From contig JACRGR010000023.1 in assembly GCA_016212275.1 (NCBI GenBank), positions 1-40,503 on the forward strand: 40,503 nt of DNA, written 5' to 3'. Both the position numbers and the translations under genes were made by a program. Positions 1-6,468 of this stretch are shown in pieces. Position 1 is the first letter of the stretch. Every line of letters begins with the position of its first letter. This DNA is from Nitrospinota bacterium. Its GTDB lineage: Bacteria > Nitrospinota_A > UBA7883 > JACRGQ01. The notes beneath the pieces are model-generated. The model worked only from the letters and a program-made list of their open reading frames with translations, made no database searches and was not told where the DNA came from.

Positions 1-1667
1 ACGATGTCCACGCACCGCGCGTAGTCCGGCTTCGCCGTGCCTTCCATGATCCCCTTGATCTCCTGGAACTGTTTGCGCACCTCGTTCACCACTTCGTGCG
101 CGGCGCGGCCCACCGCCTCCATGCAAAACGCCGAGAACAGGAACGGCAGGGTTGCCCCGATGAACAGCCCCACGATCAGCCGCGGGTCGGTGATGAGGAA
201 CGGGATGATCTTTCCGGATTTCGCCGCGATGGTGTCGGAATACGCCTGGAAGAGCACCACGGCGGCCAGCGCTGCGGAGCCGATGGCGTACCCTTTTGTC
301 ACCGCCTTGGTGGTGTTGCCCACCGCGTCCAGCTTGTCTGTTATCTTCCGCACCTCTTTCGGGAGGCCGGCCATTTCGGCTATGCCGCCCGCGTTGTCGG
401 TTATCGGGCCGTAGGTGTCCATCGCTATCACCATGCCGGTGGAGGAGAGCATGGCCACCGCGGCCACCGCGATGCCGAATATCCCCGCGAAGTAGCCAGA
501 CGCCAAAATGGCGCCCACGATGACGAACACCGGGATGGTGGTGGACTTCATGCCGATGGCCAGCCCCATGATGATGTTCGTGGCGGAGCCGGTCTCGGAC
601 GCCTTTGCAACCTTGCGCACCGGGCTGAAGCTGGTGGAGGTGTAGTACTCGGTGACGACCGTCATAAGGAACGTGACGACGAGGCCGACCATGGCGGAAG
701 CCATCAGGCCGGTGTCGCCGTTCATGGTGTGTTTGGTGACGAGCCAAAAGCCGACGGCGGAAAGACCCATCGTGACGAGCTGTGATTTGTACAGCGCGCC
801 GGTGATGGATCCGTTCTTGCCCAGCTTGGCGAAGAACATGCCGATGATAGTGGCCAGCACCGCCACCGCGCCAAGCGCGATGGGGTACAAAATCGCCGAC
901 TGGCCGTATTTGTCGATGATGGACGGGGATGTGACGGTAAGTATCATCGCGGCGATGAGCGTCACCGCGTAAGTCTCGAAAAGGTCCGCGCCCATGCCGG
1001 CGCAGTCGCCCACGTTGTCTCCCACGTTGTCGGCGATAACCGCCGGGTTGCGGGGATCGTCTTCCGGGATGCCATGTTCCACTTTGCCCACCAAGTCGGC
1101 GCCCACGTCCGCCGCCTTGGTGTAGATGCCGCCGCCCACGCGCGCGAAGAGCGAGATAAGGCTGGCGCCGAAGCCGAAGCCGATGGTGGCCTCCGGGTCG
1201 CCGGTGAAGAGGTAGGTGAGCGTGACGCCCATCAGCGAAAGCCCCACGACCATCAGGCCGGTGACCGCGCCCCCCTTGTAGGCAACGCCCAGCGCTTCCG
1301 CCATGCCGGTCTTCGCCGCCTCGGCGGTGCGCACGTTCGCGTTGACCGATACCGTCATGCCGATGTAGCCCGCAAACGCGGAAAGCACCGCGCCGAAGAT
1401 GAAGCCGAGGGCGATCTTCATGCCGATGACGAAGTAGATAAGGACGAACACCGGCACGGCGATGACGAAAATGGTTTTGGTCTGGCGGTTGAGGTAAGCC
1501 ATGGCGCCCGCCTTGATGGCCGCGGCGATCTCGCGCATTTTGTCGTCGCCGTCCTTTATCCTCATAATGCTGAAGATGAGGTAGACGGCGCTCAGTATCG
1601 TGAGGACGCTGGCGATGAGCGCCGAAGTGGTTATAGCGTTTTGGAACAAAATACCTGTTATGGACAT
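1..1667 (-). CDS. hppA: Membrane-bound proton-translocating pyrophosphatase, 3' end cut by window edge
   Basis: Hydrolyses cytoplasmic pyrophosphate and uses the energy to pump protons across the inner membrane. About 555 residues are present of a family length near 690; the C-terminus lies beyond base 1. The whole stretch reads as alternating hydrophobic helices. The pyrophosphate-binding loop [11 protein letters not shown] is at residues 187-197, followed by [23 protein letters not shown], both diagnostic for the family. The [10 protein letters not shown] segment near residue 454 carries Lys at the site that is Ala in K+-dependent enzymes and Thr three residues later, which by family rules marks a K+-independent H+ pump. 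The ATG at 1667 is preceded by a GGAG/AGGGTGA Shine-Dalgarno-like stretch. It is transcribed divergently from the receiver-TPR gene. Identity is very secure; the ion pumped is inferred from the motif. Confidence 0.97.
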   Translation of the reverse strand, partial: MSITGILFQNAITTSALIASVLTILSAVYLIFSIMRIKDGDDKMREIAAAIKAGAMAYLNRQTKTIFVIAVPVFVLIYFVIGMKIALGFIFGAVLSAFAGYIGMTVSVNANVRTAEAAKTGMAEALGVAYKGGAVTGLMVVGLSLMGVTLTYLFTGDPEATIGFGFGASLISLFARVGGGIYTKAADVGADLVGKVEHGIPEDDPRNPAVIADNVGDNVGDCAGMGADLFETYAVTLIAAMILTVTSPSIIDKYGQSAILYPIALGAVAVLATIIGMFFAKLGKNGSITGALYKSQLVTMGLSAVGFWLVTKHTMNGDTGLMASAMVGLVVTFLMTVVTEYYTSTSFSPVRKVAKASETGSATNIIMGLAIGMKSTTIPVFVIVGAILASGYFAGIFGIAVAAVAMLSSTGMVIAMDTYGPITDNAGGIAEMAGLPKEVRKITDKLDAVGNTTKAVTKGYAIGSAALAAVVLFQAYSDTIAAKSGKIIPFLITDPRLIVGLFIGATLPFLFSAFCMEAVGRAAHEVVNEVRKQFQEIKGIMEGTAKPDYARCVDI

Positions 1668-1783
1668 ATCAATTCACCCTACTCCAAAAGTGTTTATTAT
1701 CCCTTGCATCCCCGAATTTCCTTGCCCCCCGGGGAATAACTGCGATAGCAGACCATAATTTACGCGGCGCGGTCAAGGCGTGA

Positions 1784-1813
1784 TTTACATGCGGGCGGCT
1801 ATCAAAGTACAAT
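1784..1813 (+). promoter_or_regulatory. Putative sigma70-type promoter of the receiver-TPR/MglA pair
   Basis: TTTACA at 1784-1789 and TACAAT at 1808-1813 are each one base from consensus and are separated by 18 bp. Transcription would start near 1820, leaving a leader of about 65 nt before the ATG at 1886. The rest of the 218-bp divergent intergenic region shows no gene. Confidence 0.5.
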
Positions 1814-1885
1814 ATAGGGATATTTTGCCCAAACCTTGCCGGGAGCGTGTTCCACGGCGGGCGCGGCGAACAATGGAGTGGCCGG

Positions 1886-2800
1886 ATGAGCGGAGAAAAG
1901 GGCAAGGTCTTTATTGTGGAGGACGATTTCACCTCCAAGATAGGCCTTGCGGGGCTTTTGCAAAAAGAGGGGCTGGAGGTGGTTTCCGGCAAAGGACCCG
2001 ACCCCATCCCGCAGATCGTCGCCGCCAAGCCGGACATTATCGTCACCGACATAGACACGGACCCGAACGCCTCGCCCACCGACACCATCGAAAAGATGAA
2101 GAACATGCCGGAACTAAAAGGGGTGGAGATCTTCGTGTACACCGGCAACCTCGATGTGAGCCTGGAAGTGAAGCTCCGCAAGTTGAAACTCTCCAGCTAT
2201 TTCACCAAGGACGAGGCGCACGTTGATTCGTTGGTGGGTTCCGCGAAACAGTATTTTGTGAAAGAAGAGACCGCGATTGACTACTACGCCGAGTTTGACG
2301 ACGTGGGGGAAAGGGGCGCGCCCGCCGCGCGGCCCGCGGCACCCGCCCCGAAAGAGACGTTCGAGGAGATGTTCGACGAATTCACCGAAAAGGTGCATAA
2401 AAATCTGGAAGCGGAAGGCGGGGGCGGCGAGACCTTTTACAACCTCGGCGTGAGCTACATGGAAATGGGGCTGATGCAGGAAGCCGCCAAGGAGTTCGAG
2501 GAGGCGGCCAAAGATCCGCAGTTCAAGCTGGAGGCCATCAGCATGTCCGGCATCTGCCTGCGGAACCTGAAAAAATACGCCGAGGCGGTCGCGAAATTCC
2601 AGGAGGGGAGCAAGACCACCACCGACCCGGTGGAGATCATGGGCTTCCGGTACGAAATTGGTGTAACATTGCAGGAAATGGGACGCCTGAAGGACGCCTT
2701 CAATTACCTCGGCGCGGTGTACAAGGCCGACAAAACCTACCGCGACGTGACCAAACGCCTGGTGGAAGTGAACAACGCGCTGAAAGCCGGGCAGAAATAG
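1886..2800 (+). CDS. Response-regulator receiver domain protein with C-terminal TPR repeats
   Basis: 304 residues. The N-terminal receiver-like domain (about 1-125) has the acidic pair in VEDD (12-14), a DIIVTDIDTDP strand with candidate phospho-acceptor Asp55 or 57, the conserved Thr in VYTGN (86) and Lys in FTKDE (108), so it may still be phosphorylated. A Pro/Ala-rich linker near 150-170 leads to a TPR-like helical region from about 180, with repeats such as FYNLGVSYMEMGLMQEA and SGICLRNLKKYAEAV. Such proteins have no DNA-binding output and usually act as protein-interaction adaptors. I chose ATG 1886, which follows GGAG at good spacing; an in-frame upstream start at 1847 would add 13 non-conserved residues. 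The stop is one base before the MglA-family ATG, so the two are probably co-translated and may act in one polarity or motility pathway (inference). Confidence 0.88.
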   Translation: MSGEKGKVFIVEDDFTSKIGLAGLLQKEGLEVVSGKGPDPIPQIVAAKPDIIVTDIDTDPNASPTDTIEKMKNMPELKGVEIFVYTGNLDVSLEVKLRKLKLSSYFTKDEAHVDSLVGSAKQYFVKEETAIDYYAEFDDVGERGAPAARPAAPAPKETFEEMFDEFTEKVHKNLEAEGGGGETFYNLGVSYMEMGLMQEAAKEFEEAAKDPQFKLEAISMSGICLRNLKKYAEAVAKFQEGSKTTTDPVEIMGFRYEIGVTLQEMGRLKDAFNYLGAVYKADKTYRDVTKRLVEVNNALKAGQK

Positions 2801-2801
2801 C

Positions 2802-3740
2802 ATGGTCGCTTTCAACTACGCCGCGCGTGAAGTGATCGCCAAGATCGTCTATTACGGCCCCGGCCTGTGCGGCAAAACCACCAACCTCGAAGAACTCCAC
2901 AAAAAAATGGCCCCGGACAAAAGGGGGAAAATGGTGTCGCTCGCCACCGACACGGACCGCACCCTGTTCTTCGACCTTCTGCCGGTGGACCTGGGAACCA
3001 TCGGCGGCTACCGCACCAAGATGCAGTTGTTCACCGTTCCCGGCCAGACCTACTACAACAACACGCGCAAGCTGGTGCTGAAAGGGGCGGACGGCGTTGT
3101 GTTCGTGGCCGATTCGCAGGCGACCCAGATGGCGGCGAACGTCGAAAGCTACAACAACCTCGCGGAAAACCTGAAAGCCAACGGGCTGGACATCACCACC
3201 ATCCCGCTCGTCATCCAGTGGAACAAGCAGGATATGGCGAACCTCGCGCCGCTCGACGAATTGGAGCAGAAGGTGAACGTGCGCAAAGTGCCCACCATCA
3301 AATCGGTGGCGGTGAAGGGGGACGGCGTGCTGGAGACTTTCAAGCTGATCTCGAAAGAGGTCATGACCGCGCTCTCGGCCAAGATCGGGCAGGGGGTGGC
3401 GCCCGCCGCGAAAGAAAAGAAGATCGAGCGCGCCGATTCGGCCCCGCTGAAAGTCACCACCGAAAAGACATTCGCCCCCTCCGCCGTGGGGCAAGACAGG
3501 GTGGCGGCGGAACTCTCGCTGGAAAAGCACGGCGTGGAAGGGGCCAAGCGGACGGTGGAAGAACTGGGGAAACTTTCCGCCGAATCGCTGGGCGGCGGAA
3601 CGGAAGCGGTGGAACTGGTGAACGACATACGCAAGAACGTGGCGGCCATCATAGACGACCACAAGAAGATCGAACTGCGGTACGACACGATGCTCCGCCA
3701 GTTGACCAAGCTGGCGAAAGTCCTCTCCGAAAAGAAGTAG
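2802..3740 (+). CDS. MglA-family small GTPase with long C-terminal extension
   Basis: 312 residues; canonical MglA proteins are about 195. Residues 1-195 match MglA: NYAAREVIAKIVYYGPGLCGKTTN holds the P-loop (19-27), FTVPGQTYYNNTRKLVLKGADGVVFVADSQ is the typical MglA switch-2 region with TVPGQ in place of the Ras DxxGQ, and NKQD (141-144) binds guanine. MglA is a bacterial Ras-like switch that sets the leading pole in gliding and polar-organelle placement. Residues 196-312 form a charged, helix-rich extension (many Glu, Lys and Ala) with no domain I recognise. No MglB/Roadblock GAP gene is adjacent. The gene starts one base after the receiver-TPR stop, so both are one transcript. The family call is secure; the function of the tail is unknown. 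Confidence 0.92.
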   Translation: MVAFNYAAREVIAKIVYYGPGLCGKTTNLEELHKKMAPDKRGKMVSLATDTDRTLFFDLLPVDLGTIGGYRTKMQLFTVPGQTYYNNTRKLVLKGADGVVFVADSQATQMAANVESYNNLAENLKANGLDITTIPLVIQWNKQDMANLAPLDELEQKVNVRKVPTIKSVAVKGDGVLETFKLISKEVMTALSAKIGQGVAPAAKEKKIERADSAPLKVTTEKTFAPSAVGQDRVAAELSLEKHGVEGAKRTVEELGKLSAESLGGGTEAVELVNDIRKNVAAIIDDHKKIELRYDTMLRQLTKLAKVLSEKK

Positions 3741-3786
3741 ACCCCCTTCATCAATAATGACTAAATAATAGTAATTAAAATATTAC

Positions 3787-3816
3787 TTGACAATGTGCGT
3801 ATTCGCACATTATGCT
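3787..3816 (+). promoter_or_regulatory. Promoter with a palindromic operator between -35 and -10
   Basis: A perfect TTGACA (-35) lies at 3787-3792 and a TATGCT-like -10 at 3811-3816, 18 bp apart. Between them, at 3792-3811, is a perfect inverted repeat with 8-bp arms AATGTGCG and CGCACATT around TATT. A dimeric regulator bound there would block RNA polymerase. The obvious candidate is the HTH protein encoded directly downstream, giving negative autoregulation (inference). Confidence 0.6.
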
Positions 3817-3842
3817 GTACCCGTGTTCGAGAGGAGGTCCTG

Positions 3843-4061
3843 ATGAAAAACGCCAATGTCCCTGAAACAAAGGCCGAACCGCCCGCGGGCGCCGGGCGGA
3901 AATTGCTTTCCATCGCCGCGCTGTCCCGCCGGTGGAGCGTGTCCGATACCACCATCAAGCGGCTCATCGAGGAGGGGGAATTGAAGGGAATGAAGATCCG
4001 CCGCTCGTACCGGGTGTTCATGGAGTCCGTGGTGGAGTACGAATCCCGCTCCCGGTTTTAA
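3843..4061 (+). CDS. Small excisionase-like helix-turn-helix DNA-binding protein
   Basis: 72 residues. After a Pro/Ala-rich tail of about 20 residues comes a single HTH_17/MerR-like fold, LLSIAALSRRWSVSDTTIKRLIEEGELKG, then a KIRRSYRVFMESVVEYE wing, the pattern of Xis/excisionase-type and small AlpA-like regulators. The ATG at 3843 is preceded by a strong GAGGAGGT Shine-Dalgarno at 3831-3838; a longer frame starting at 3795 would begin inside the operator and is rejected. The upstream palindrome suggests self-control. Its neighbours are a repeat-rich patch and a tRNA-Arg gene with a duplicated 3' end, a setting typical of integrated elements, but no integrase is present here. The role (excision, or local transcription factor) is undetermined. 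Confidence 0.8.
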   Translation: MKNANVPETKAEPPAGAGRKLLSIAALSRRWSVSDTTIKRLIEEGELKGMKIRRSYRVFMESVVEYESRSRF

Positions 4062-4116
4062 GAATGTTTTGCACGTCTGTTGTCGGTCGCGCCCGTAAGC
4101 TCGGTTTCGAGCCCCT

Positions 4117-4154
4117 TCGGAATTGGGGTGGAATCAAGGGTTATGCGTCAGCGA
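4117..4154. repeat. 38-bp direct repeat, copy 1
   Basis: Identical over 38 bp to 4474-4511, beginning TCGGAATTGGGGTGGAATCA. Similarity continues for about 25 bp more with four differences, through a CCACTxTTAAAGTGGGT hairpin. Just upstream, 4089-4115 reads GCGCCCGTAAGCTC...TTTCGAGCCCC, which resembles a collapsed tRNA-Arg 5' end plus T-arm. Confidence 0.85.
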
Positions 4155-4217
4155 GTTGCTGTCCACTGTTAAAGTGGGTACACTCGCATTTCCTCGAAAT
4201 GCGAGATGTGAAAATGA

Positions 4218-4246
4218 CGGAACACCCGCCAAATGGCGGCTGTCCG
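4218..4246. repeat. 29-bp repeat, copy 1, itself a hairpin
   Basis: Exactly identical to 4431-4459. The unit has a central CCGCC-AAAT-GGCGG stem-loop with partly complementary CGGAACA/TGTCCG ends. Confidence 0.85.
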
Positions 4247-4252
4247 CATTTT

Positions 4253-4267
4253 TGGTGCGCCCGGAGG
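4253..4267. repeat. 15-bp copy of the tRNA-Arg 3' end
   Basis: TGGTGCGCCCGGAGG is identical to 4537-4551, which is the reverse strand of the acceptor end, including CCA, of tRNA-Arg. A duplicated tRNA 3' end is the usual scar of integrase-mediated insertion. At 15 bp and 284 bp away it could also have come with the local repeat duplication. Confidence 0.6.
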
Positions 4268-4430
4268 ATGGAAATGGGTTCGCCTACTACATCGAAAACA
4301 TCCTGTTTTCGACTGCGTAGGCCCGCCTCACTCACTATTCCGAACGTCCTGTTCGGAATGCCCTCCCTTATCGGTCGGGCCGTTCGTTCGATTTTACACT
4401 TCGCCGCCGAAGCGGCTTGTGTGAAAAACG

Positions 4431-4459
4431 CGGAACACCCGCCAAATGGCGGCTGTCCG
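4431..4459. repeat. 29-bp hairpin repeat, copy 2
   Basis: Exact second copy of 4218-4246. In copy 1 the order is 38-mer, 29-mer, tRNA 15-mer; here it is 29-mer, 38-mer, tRNA end, so the units have been shuffled and not simply duplicated as one block. Confidence 0.85.
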
Positions 4460-4473
4460 GTTTTTTGAACCCC

Positions 4474-4511
4474 TCGGAATTGGGGTGGAATCAAGGGTTA
4501 TGCGTCAGCGA
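4474..4511. repeat. 38-bp direct repeat, copy 2
   Basis: Exact copy of 4117-4154. It is followed by the hairpin CCCACTTTAAAAGTGGG at 4520-4536, which abuts the tRNA-Arg 3' end and could limit its transcription, although no T-tract follows on the minus strand. Confidence 0.85.
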
Positions 4512-4536
4512 CGTTGTTGCCCACTTTAAAAGTGGG

Positions 4537-4613
4537 TGGTGCGCCCGGAGGGGTTCGAACCCCCAACCTGCTGATCCGAAGTCAGCCACTCTATCCAGTT
4601 GAGCTACGGGCGC
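4537..4613 (-). tRNA. tRNA-Arg (anticodon TCG)
   Basis: On the minus strand the 7-bp acceptor GCGCCCG/CGGGCGC closes the cloverleaf. A D-arm, an anticodon stem GCTGA/TCAGC around loop CTTCGGA (anticodon TCG), and a T-arm with GGTTCGAACCC are all present. CCA is encoded at 4539-4537. Length is 77 nt with CCA. It reads CGA and other CGN codons. A TATTAT -10-like hexamer lies on the minus strand at 4627-4622, 8 bp before the 5' end. Confidence 0.95.
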
Positions 4614-4648
4614 ATACGCCCATAATATCCCCTCCAACGGAAAACTTC

Positions 4649-4696
4649 ACCAAACTAAAAATTTTGGTTGTTTTTCGTCCATCTTTCGGTTAATAT
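4649..4696 (+). promoter_or_regulatory. lexA promoter with candidate operator palindrome
   Basis: TTGTTT at 4668-4673 and TAATAT at 4691-4696 are 17 bp apart. An inverted repeat ACCAAA-N8-TTTGGT at 4649-4668 ends on the -35 box and lies between the divergent tRNA-Arg and lexA transcripts, a plausible site for LexA autorepression. The -10 ends 7 bp before the lexA ATG, so the mRNA probably begins at or within a base of the start codon. Confidence 0.5.
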
Positions 4697-4703
4697 TCTT
4701 TCC

Positions 4704-5309
4704 ATGTTGGTAACAAAACGGCAAAAAGAGATCCTGAATTTCTCGGAAGCGTTCATCGCAAAGCACGGCTACGCGCCCAGCATCGCGGACATTCGGCAAA
4801 AATTCGGCATCAGTTCCCCCGCCACGGTGCATCAGCACCTGAAAAACCTGCAGGAAAAAGGGCTGATAAAGCGGGAGCCGAACCGGCACCGCTCCATAGA
4901 GATCATCCCTTCCGAAGGGGCCGCGCCGACCGGCGTGCGTGTGCCTATTCTTGGGGCGATAGCGGCGGGCCTGCCGATCGAAAGCTACCCGGATACCGAT
5001 ACGATGGCGCTCCCGGAGGAAATGGGGGCGGACGACAACAGCTATCTCTTGCGGGTGCGGGGCGATTCGATGATAGACGACCACATACTGGATGGCGACA
5101 TGGTGCTGGTGCGGAAGAGCGCGGTGGCGCGTCCGGGGCAAACGGTGGTGGCGCTGGTGGACGGGCGGGAAGCGACCCTCAAGCGTTTTTATGTGGAAGG
5201 CGCGAAGGTGCGGTTACAACCGGCGAACCAGCAGATGGCACCGATGTATTTCGAGCCGGGCCGCGTGCGCATCCAGGGGATAGTGACCGGCATCATCCGC
5301 AAATTCTAA
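4704..5309 (+). CDS. lexA: LexA SOS repressor
   Basis: 201 residues, the usual LexA length. The N-terminal winged helix (about 1-65) has recognition-helix segment SSPATVHQHLKNLQEKGLIKR, closer to the Bacillus-type TVHxHL pattern than to E. coli. The S24 autoprotease domain shows the self-cleavage site GAIAAGLP (Ala88-Gly89), nucleophile Ser122 in RGDSMIDDHI and general base Lys160 in EATLKRFY. After DNA damage, RecA filaments trigger cleavage and SOS genes are derepressed. ATG 4704 is chosen because MLVTKRQKEIL is the family N-terminus; the in-frame TTG at 4668 would overlap the promoter. There is no Shine-Dalgarno, and the -10 hexamer lies just upstream, pointing to a leaderless mRNA. Stand-alone, flanked by two tRNA genes. 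Confidence 0.96.
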   Translation: MLVTKRQKEILNFSEAFIAKHGYAPSIADIRQKFGISSPATVHQHLKNLQEKGLIKREPNRHRSIEIIPSEGAAPTGVRVPILGAIAAGLPIESYPDTDTMALPEEMGADDNSYLLRVRGDSMIDDHILDGDMVLVRKSAVARPGQTVVALVDGREATLKRFYVEGAKVRLQPANQQMAPMYFEPGRVRIQGIVTGIIRKF

Positions 5310-5319
5310 CGGGCGCGGC

Positions 5320-5343
5320 CCTGTTCGCCAAGATGCGAACAGG
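5320..5343. terminator. Hairpin downstream of lexA
   Basis: Perfect 9-bp arms CCTGTTCGC/GCGAACAGG around CAAGAT, 11 bp after the lexA stop. There is no T-run, so if it terminates transcription it is not a classical intrinsic terminator; it may belong to the local palindrome family. Confidence 0.4.
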
Positions 5344-5438
5344 ACGAGGGTTGCGGGCGGAGGACGACTGCGGCCCGTGGCGAATGTCGGCATAGCCGGA
5401 ACGCGGACCAGCGCGGAGGTTCTTTTTTATATCTGATA

Positions 5439-5466
5439 TTGCCCTGCCCATTTGAAGGGGTATAAT
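5439..5466 (+). promoter_or_regulatory. tRNA-Val promoter
   Basis: TTGCCC at 5439-5444 and a perfect TATAAT at 5461-5466 with a 16-bp spacer; the predicted start near 5473 lies 11 nt before the mature tRNA 5' end. Confidence 0.6.
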
Positions 5467-5483
5467 CTGTCCTGCTTTTTCCG

Positions 5484-5559
5484 GGGCGAATAGCTCAGTT
5501 GGTAGAGCGCCAGCCTTACAAGCTGGATGTCACAGGTTCGAGCCCTGTTTCGCCCACCA
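5484..5559 (+). tRNA. tRNA-Val (anticodon TAC)
   Basis: Acceptor GGGCGAA/TTCGCCC, D-arm AGCTCAGTTGGTAGAGC, anticodon stem CCAGC/GCTGG around CTTACAA (anticodon TAC) and T-arm with GGTTCGAGCCC. CCA is encoded at 5557-5559. Length is 76 nt. Its 3' half forms the left arm of the palindrome described in the next entry. Confidence 0.96.
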
Positions 5560-5605
5560 TAAACACAAAACCCCATCTCCGATGGAGTTTTGTGTTTATG
5601 GTGGG
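5553..5605. repeat. Large palindrome built on the tRNA-Val 3' end
   Basis: Arms 5553-5577 and 5581-5605 pair at 24 of 25 positions around the triloop TCC (5578-5580). After a small bulge, pairing resumes between the T-arm (about 5536-5550) and 5610-5625, with 13 of 15 matching. The right arm is thus an inverted copy of the tRNA 3' end plus its flank. Transcribed, it would be a long tRNA-proximal hairpin that could terminate or guide 3' processing. Confidence 0.8.
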
Positions 5606-5656
5606 TAATAAACAGGGATCGAAGCGAGCGAACGTGTCCGACCGATGAGGGAGGAC

Positions 5657-5679
5657 ATGCCGGACCGGATGTCCGGCAT
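5657..5679. repeat. 9-bp-arm hairpin with GGA loop core
   Basis: ATGCCGGAC/GTCCGGCAT around CGGAT; on the minus strand the loop reads ATCCG with a TCC core, matching the loops at 4301-4303, 4347-4349 and 5578-5580. Apart from this and the palindrome, I see no gene in 5560-5790. Confidence 0.7.
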
Positions 5680-5790
5680 AGTGAGGGAGGCGGGCCGCGC
5701 AAGCCGGAGCGTGATGCGACGGCGCGTGTGGCCGAGCAATTACGGGTACGGTGGGGAGGATGGTGGGAAATGCTTAATGACTCCGATACT

Positions 5791-6228
5791 TCATTTTCTA
5801 GCCAAAACCTTTAGAAAGGTTTGCGCTTCCACTATCTGCACAGTCCGATAATGTTTCAGGCCAAGCAAATGCTCGTCACCCGAAACAATAAAGTCGGCCT
5901 CTCCCTCAATCGCGCAGGCGATAAACTTGTCGTCTTCGGGGTCATTCTTGATCTTTGAAATGGTGTAATGGCCTTCCGTTAAAATCGTCCCCTCGTACAG
6001 GAACGCCGAAATATCGTCAATAATATCTTCGGTAAGGTTGTATTTGGCGTAGATATGATTTCTGTGTAAAACCTCGAGAATCTCGTGATTGATCGCAATG
6101 GAGGTTACAACCGTGAAGCGTTCTTTCCGGGCCAGGTCGAGAATTTTACGAGGGGCGCCTTTTGGGGAAATAAGGCCGCTTACGAATAAATTGGTGTCAA
6201 CAACGGCCCTAATTTTTGCCACCGGCAC
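5791..6228 (-). CDS. PIN-domain toxin (putative RNase of a toxin-antitoxin pair)
   Basis: About 145 residues. VVDTNLFVSGLISPKGAPRKIL is the N-terminal PIN signature of the COG1569-type toxin family; further acidic residues are in NDPEDDKFIACAIEGEADFIVSGDEHLLGL, completing the metal-binding Asp/Glu set. Relatives cleave RNA when the antitoxin is lost. The start is a GTG, either 6228 or 6222; both follow AGGTG and overlap the antitoxin 3' end by about 20 nt, so the two are translationally coupled. Base composition is lower in GC than lexA or hppA, suggesting acquisition. The family call is firm; toxicity is inferred. Confidence 0.85.
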   Translation of the reverse strand: MPVAKIRAVVDTNLFVSGLISPKGAPRKILDLARKERFTVVTSIAINHEILEVLHRNHIYAKYNLTEDIIDDISAFLYEGTILTEGHYTISKIKNDPEDDKFIACAIEGEADFIVSGDEHLLGLKHYRTVQIVEAQTFLKVLARK

Positions 6229-6457
6229 GCACCTGGGCGACAGCCTTCTTTATATCCCCGATGACCTCTTTCTCAGGAAAACGGACATTCTTTTTCCCGA
6301 GTTTACTCAAGGCATTTCCGAAGCGCGCCTGCCAGGTTGAAACCTTCTGTTTCTCGAGCTTCTTCTTGAGGATGAGTTTTTCATCCTGGTCGAGCTGATC
6401 CACCATGGAGATAAGCTTTTGGAACGGTATCTCCGGTTTTAAAGTCTTTGTGGACAT
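6209..6457 (-). CDS. Putative antitoxin partner of the PIN toxin
   Basis: 82 residues, highly charged: an N-terminal helical part with FQKLISMVDQLDQDEKLILKKKLEKQK, then WQARFGNALSKLGKKNVRFPEKEVIGDIKKAVAQVRA. I recognise no named DNA-binding fold, but size, charge, order and overlap with the PIN gene fit an antitoxin of the type found before COG1569 PIN genes. ATG 6457 is chosen for the strong AAGGAGG six bases upstream. That Shine-Dalgarno overlaps the stop codon of a 7-codon leader ORF. The 6-bp-arm palindrome GCAACC-TT-GGTTGC at 6475-6488 upstream is a candidate operator. Confidence 0.75.
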   Translation of the reverse strand: MSTKTLKPEIPFQKLISMVDQLDQDEKLILKKKLEKQKVSTWQARFGNALSKLGKKNVRFPEKEVIGDIKKAVAQVRAGGKN

Positions 6458-6468
6458 CGATCGCCTCC

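Larger units (their letters stand above)
4183..4381. repeat. Cluster of perfect hairpins with TCC/CTC triloops
   Basis: Three hairpins with unrelated stems but matching loops. (1) 4183-4205: 10-bp arms CTCGCATTTC/GAAATGCGAG around CTC. (2) 4292-4312: 9-bp arms TCGAAAACA/TGTTTTCGA around TCC, with an outer GCCTAC/GTAGGC stem at 4282-4287 and 4317-4322. (3) 4338-4358: arms TTCCGAACG/TGTTCGGAA around TCC (one G-T pair), with an outer GGCCCG/CGGGCC stem at 4320-4325 and 4376-4381. A fourth, GCCGC-CGAA-GCGGC, follows near 4402-4416. No credible gene covers the stretch 4062-4536. Confidence 0.8.

Noticed and set aside
96..785. 229-codon plus-strand frame opposite hppA
   Set aside because: His/Gly/Asp-rich shadow of hppA, whose motifs on the minus strand are unmistakable.
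4141..4494. 117-codon minus-strand frame with a repeated QPPFGGCS motif
   Set aside because: The repeated peptide comes from the 29-bp DNA hairpin repeats; the frame is broken into palindromes and has no ribosome site, so it is not taken as a gene.
4062..4536. Possible insertion sequence
   Set aside because: No transposase frame, no terminal inverted repeats enclosing the patch and no target duplication could be seen.
4062..5700. Possible CRISPR array, because of repeats and palindromes
   Set aside because: Only two copies of each unit occur, in changed order and with irregular spacing, and there are no cas genes.
5427..5702. 91-codon minus-strand frame across tRNA-Val
   Set aside because: Its RARTCDIQLVRLALYQLSYSP stretch is simply the antisense of the tRNA.
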